From a bacterium TMED88 (GTDB lineage Bacteria > Myxococcota_A > UBA9160 > UBA4427): a DNA stretch of 44,464 nucleotides. The stretch is from the NCBI GenBank assembly GCA_002171515.1, contig NHEP01000047.1, forward strand, positions 1-44,464, written 5' to 3'. A program made the translations under genes and the position numbers. Shown piece after piece: positions 42,165-44,464 of this stretch (position 1 is the stretch's first letter; each line of letters starts with the position of its first letter). A model generated the notes under the pieces. That model made no database searches. It worked only from the letters and a program-made list of their open reading frames with translations, and was not told the DNA's origin.

Positions 42165-42721
42165 ACACGACCCTTCTCAAGAAATGTCGCTACTGGCCCT
42201 TCTACTGCGAGGAGAACGTCTGGAGCCTCTGCCAAGCAGCCTGCGGCCAGCCCGTCGACGCCCGAGCGGTGGTCGTCACGGGCCAAGACGGACCAGTCGC
42301 GTTCTTAAGACAACGAGCCCTCCCTGCGGAGGAATGCATCCTCACATGGGACTACCACGTTTTTCTGCTCTTCAGAGAACCGCATCGAAGCTGGAAGGTG
42401 TTTGACCCCGATACGATCTTGCCGCAACCCTGTTCAGCAGACGTGTACGCCCTGGGTAGCTTTCCCGACCTCGATCCCACCGCGTCGGGGTATCGACCCC
42501 GATTCCGCTGTGTCGAAGCCTCTCTTTACGTCAAAACCTTTTGCTCGGACCGACGTCATATGCGGGACGCCAGCGGGCAATATTTTCAAACGCCACCCCC
42601 GTGGCCGACCGTTGGCCACGGCCACAACCTCGACCGCTTGATCGACATGAGCGACCCCTTCGTCGGTGAAATTTTAGACGACAAGGAGTTCCGATTGCAG
42701 TTTGGAGAGAACACGCCTTGA
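42161..42721 (+). CDS. Bacterial homologue of N-terminal glutamine amidohydrolase NTAQ1
   Basis: A 186-residue protein that matches the eukaryotic N-terminal glutamine amidase NTAQ1 (Nt_Gln_amidase family) along its length. YCEENVWSLC parallels human YCEENIWKLC, WDYHVFLL parallels WDYHVVLL, FDPDTILPQPC parallels YDLDTVLPFPC, and CSDRRHMRDASGQ plus the PPPWP stretch parallel SDRSHMKDSSGN plus PPPYP. The catalytic triad Cys28-His81-Asp97 of the human enzyme is retained as Cys16-His66-Asp82. That enzyme converts N-terminal Gln of proteins to Glu, exposing a degradation signal. In this bacterium the product Glu could be read by a leucyl/phenylalanyl- or Bpt-type transferase feeding ClpS, but no such gene is in the window. 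ATG 42161 overlaps the previous stop codon; its own stop overlaps the next start (TTGA). Confidence 0.85.
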   Translation: MNTTLLKKCRYWPFYCEENVWSLCQAACGQPVDARAVVVTGQDGPVAFLRQRALPAEECILTWDYHVFLLFREPHRSWKVFDPDTILPQPCSADVYALGSFPDLDPTASGYRPRFRCVEASLYVKTFCSDRRHMRDASGQYFQTPPPWPTVGHGHNLDRLIDMSDPFVGEILDDKEFRLQFGENTP

Positions 42722-43374
42722 TCGAATCAGATATTCAGGCCTTCGGTCGCCCGCTGACACGACAGCAGCCTGCGCTTTGTCCAGAGCTTGAGCTGTGGTT
42801 ACTCGACCCCGAGATTGACCTAGAGGCCGCCTGTCAAAAAATCGAAGCATGTCACCCTCCGCCGTACTGGGCTTTTTGCTGGGGAGCCGGCCAGGCGCTC
42901 GCGCGATATTTACTCGACCATCCTGAAACCGTCGCCGGAAAAAGCGTTGTGGACTGGGGGACGGGCTCGGGCATCGCGGCGATCGCTGCCGCCCACGCTG
43001 GGGCTCGGGCCGTCATGGCCATCGATCACGACCCCGCCGCGCTACAGGCCGTCTCGCGAAACGCTCAGCTGAACGATGTCACAGTCGCAACGAATGGATC
43101 TCTTCCTACACAATTCGAAGTGTTCATCGCGGCGGACGTGCTGTACGAAAACCCACTTCTGAGCTGGCTCCAACAACAGACGAGTGACGGGCGACGGGTT
43201 CTGATCGCCGACCCCTTGCGGGCCGCCTCACCAAGAATCAGTCGCCCGCCACTGGCCCACTATGCGGTTCGCACTCAGCCCGATGTCGACTCACCGAGCA
43301 ACCATGCGGTCGTCTTTGAACTGTCCTCGGGCGCACCCCTGGATGGAACCTCTTCAGCAGAGTCCGAGCGCTGA
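42718..43374 (+). CDS. SAM methyltransferase, protein N-terminal/lysine methylase type
   Basis: A 218-residue seven-beta-strand methyltransferase. Motif I is VVDWGTGSGIAAIAAAHAGA, motif II is the acidic AIDHDPAALQA, and FIAADVLYENPLLSWL closes the active-site region. The preceding PPPYWAFCWGAGQALARYL is the signature of the METTL20/EFM7/NNMT-like group, which methylates protein lysine or N-terminal amines (for example the electron-transfer flavoprotein beta subunit). Start TTG 42718 overlaps the previous stop (TTGA), preceded by GGAGAGAAC. Sharing a coupled operon with an N-terminal glutamine amidase hints at protein N-terminus processing; this is inference. Confidence 0.85.
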   Translation: MIESDIQAFGRPLTRQQPALCPELELWLLDPEIDLEAACQKIEACHPPPYWAFCWGAGQALARYLLDHPETVAGKSVVDWGTGSGIAAIAAAHAGARAVMAIDHDPAALQAVSRNAQLNDVTVATNGSLPTQFEVFIAADVLYENPLLSWLQQQTSDGRRVLIADPLRAASPRISRPPLAHYAVRTQPDVDSPSNHAVVFELSSGAPLDGTSSAESER

Positions 43375-43562
43375 GCGGCTTCCATGACCGTGACTGCCCT
43401 TTTGTTCCCCAGGGAACCCATCGGCGCTCTCAGGGACTTTCCGCAAGGTCGGAAAAACGCTCGGAACCAAAAAACGACGGGAAGGGTCTGAAAGAAGGTC
43501 CATCGGGGCTGCGACCGTCGGCCGGCCAGCCGCCCGCATCGGCCGATCATGAGGATTCCGAC

Positions 43563-44464
43563 ATGCAGACCGGGCGCATCGGCTCACGAGGAACCCTTCG
43601 GAGCAAGGCGATCACTTGCGGCCTTGCGCTCGGATTACTCGCCACAGGGGCCTGCCAAACCGAATCTGGGAAGGCTTTGGAAGGCGGTGCCGTCAACATC
43701 TTGATCACCGATGCCCCCACCGACCACCTCCAGGCCGTCCAGATCACCCTGACCGAGATCTCCCTCGTTGGCGACGGATCCGAATCGGTCACCCTCTTCT
43801 CAGGCCGAGAAACCTTCGACCTCCTCGCTCTACGGGACACATCAGAAATTTTTGCCATGGCCGAAGCAGTTCCGCCCGGTCACTACCGGGCACTGCGCCT
43901 GACGCTCGCCGACCGTGGAATCGAGCTCTTCGAAACAGATGATGTCGCTCGGTACTCCCCGGAACTTCCTGCGAACAATACGTTCACCGTGGGTTTTCAC
44001 CCCTCGTATCAGGTTCGCAGTCAAGGCTCGCAGGTCCTCGAGATCGATTTTGATCTTGATCGATCGATCCAATGGAACGAATCGGGTCCGCCGATTTTCC
44101 GGCCCATTATCGAGATTCGACCCATCGAAGAAGTCGTCGATGGAAAGCTCACTCGGCTACAAGGCTACATCGAAGGGGTCGATATCGACGGCCAGACGCT
44201 CTCCCTCTGCCGACTGCGTAGACCCCTGGCCTGGCGATCGGATCAGAAAGTGCACGGCCCTCTCCACGATTCTTCAGATGACCGACTCGGATCATTGGAA
44301 TTTCAACCCATAGACTCCGTAGCCAACCGGGCGAGAGAAAACGATATCGATACATATCATCCCGGGCGACGCTGTCTCGAAGTCAACCTTTCTTCTCATA
44401 CGTCTTTCTTCGATTCCGATGGCAGCCCGTTATTCCTAGACAGCATTGAAGTCGATTCGCCCGC
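43563..44464 (+). CDS. DUF4382-like lipoprotein, 5' part
   Basis: The frame from ATG 43563 stays open to the end of the window (300 codons visible), so the C-terminus lies outside. The first 31 residues are a lipoprotein signal (SKAITCGLALGLLATGAC, Cys31). The following beta-rich domain, NILITDAPTDHLQAVQITLTEISLVGDGSE then GHYRALRLTLAD, matches DUF4382, an Ig-like domain found in exported bacterial proteins. A second segment (GKLTRLQGYIEGVDIDGQTLSLC) looks like a DUF5666-type beta repeat. Function is unknown; an envelope surface role is inferred. Codons and GC resemble the neighbours. The 188 bases before the gene hold no other gene I recognise, only a 6-base hairpin near 43440. Confidence 0.75.
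   Translation, partial: MQTGRIGSRGTLRSKAITCGLALGLLATGACQTESGKALEGGAVNILITDAPTDHLQAVQITLTEISLVGDGSESVTLFSGRETFDLLALRDTSEIFAMAEAVPPGHYRALRLTLADRGIELFETDDVARYSPELPANNTFTVGFHPSYQVRSQGSQVLEIDFDLDRSIQWNESGPPIFRPIIEIRPIEEVVDGKLTRLQGYIEGVDIDGQTLSLCRLRRPLAWRSDQKVHGPLHDSSDDRLGSLEFQPIDSVANRARENDIDTYHPGRRCLEVNLSSHTSFFDSDGSPLFLDSIEVDSP

Noticed and set aside
43375-43562. Cyclic-di-GMP (GEMM) riboswitch before the DUF4382 gene
   Set aside because: A TTTCCG/CGGAAA hairpin and an A-rich run look superficially similar, but the conserved GEMM core is absent.

Overview
This window looks like chromosomal DNA of an aerobic, Gram-negative-type bacterium with moderately high GC and very dense coding. It has lipoprotein signal peptides, a large MscS/MscK-type channel with a periplasmic N-terminus, a MetW domain (mostly a proteobacterial-grade family) and three enzymes of the F420-dependent luciferase-like family. 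This mix, with many acyl-CoA enzymes, fits an uncultured lineage near Myxococcota, Binatota or Desulfobacterota. That placement is inference and I hold it loosely. I see no rRNA, tRNA, insertion sequence, CRISPR array, integrase or phage gene, and no gene-free stretch longer than 300 bases.

Layout. 1-1050: end of a luciferase-like oxidoreductase and a SnoaL-like protein. 1151-3276: compact arsenic resistance operon arsR-arsC-acr3 with a perfect inverted repeat overlapping the arsR start. 3334-6463 (minus): methionine genes metY and a single-chain MetX-MetW fusion. 6598-9547: enoyl-CoA hydratase-family protein, epoxide-hydrolase-like alpha/beta hydrolase (minus), second luciferase-like oxidoreductase. 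9689-11814: tungsten-type aldehyde ferredoxin oxidoreductase with its own MoaD-like carrier. 11871-14438 (minus): mechanosensitive channel. 14625-17253: third luciferase-like oxidoreductase and a D-aminoacylase-type amidohydrolase (minus). 17467-20468: arylsulfotransferase-like protein coupled to a DUF3604 lipoprotein. 20445-27188: short-chain dehydrogenase (minus), molybdopterin oxidoreductase, Baeyer-Villiger monooxygenase, coupled carboxylesterase.

27351-39950 reads as one divergent catabolic locus. Leftward run a TetR regulator, two hot-dog hydratase subunits, an Ltp2-like thiolase-fold aldolase and a DUF35 protein. Together these match the actinobacterial sterol side-chain module ChsH1/ChsH2/Ltp2, but with ChsH2 split into two genes. 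Rightward run a second Baeyer-Villiger monooxygenase, a zinc alcohol dehydrogenase, a fused two-domain CoA-transferase, an HsaA-like flavoprotein, a crotonase, a nitroreductase and an acyl-CoA dehydrogenase. A clear promoter and a palindromic operator lie between the arms. The likely role is breakdown of a sterol-, bile-acid- or terpenoid-like side chain.

40011-43374 holds a GNAT/FemAB-like acyltransferase (minus) and, divergent from it, three genes joined by 4-base overlaps: a ketopantoate-reductase homologue, a bacterial homologue of the eukaryotic N-terminal glutamine amidohydrolase NTAQ1 with its Cys-His-Asp triad intact, and a methyltransferase of the protein N-terminal/lysine methylase type. 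This trio is the most unusual part of the window. The window ends inside a DUF4382 lipoprotein gene.
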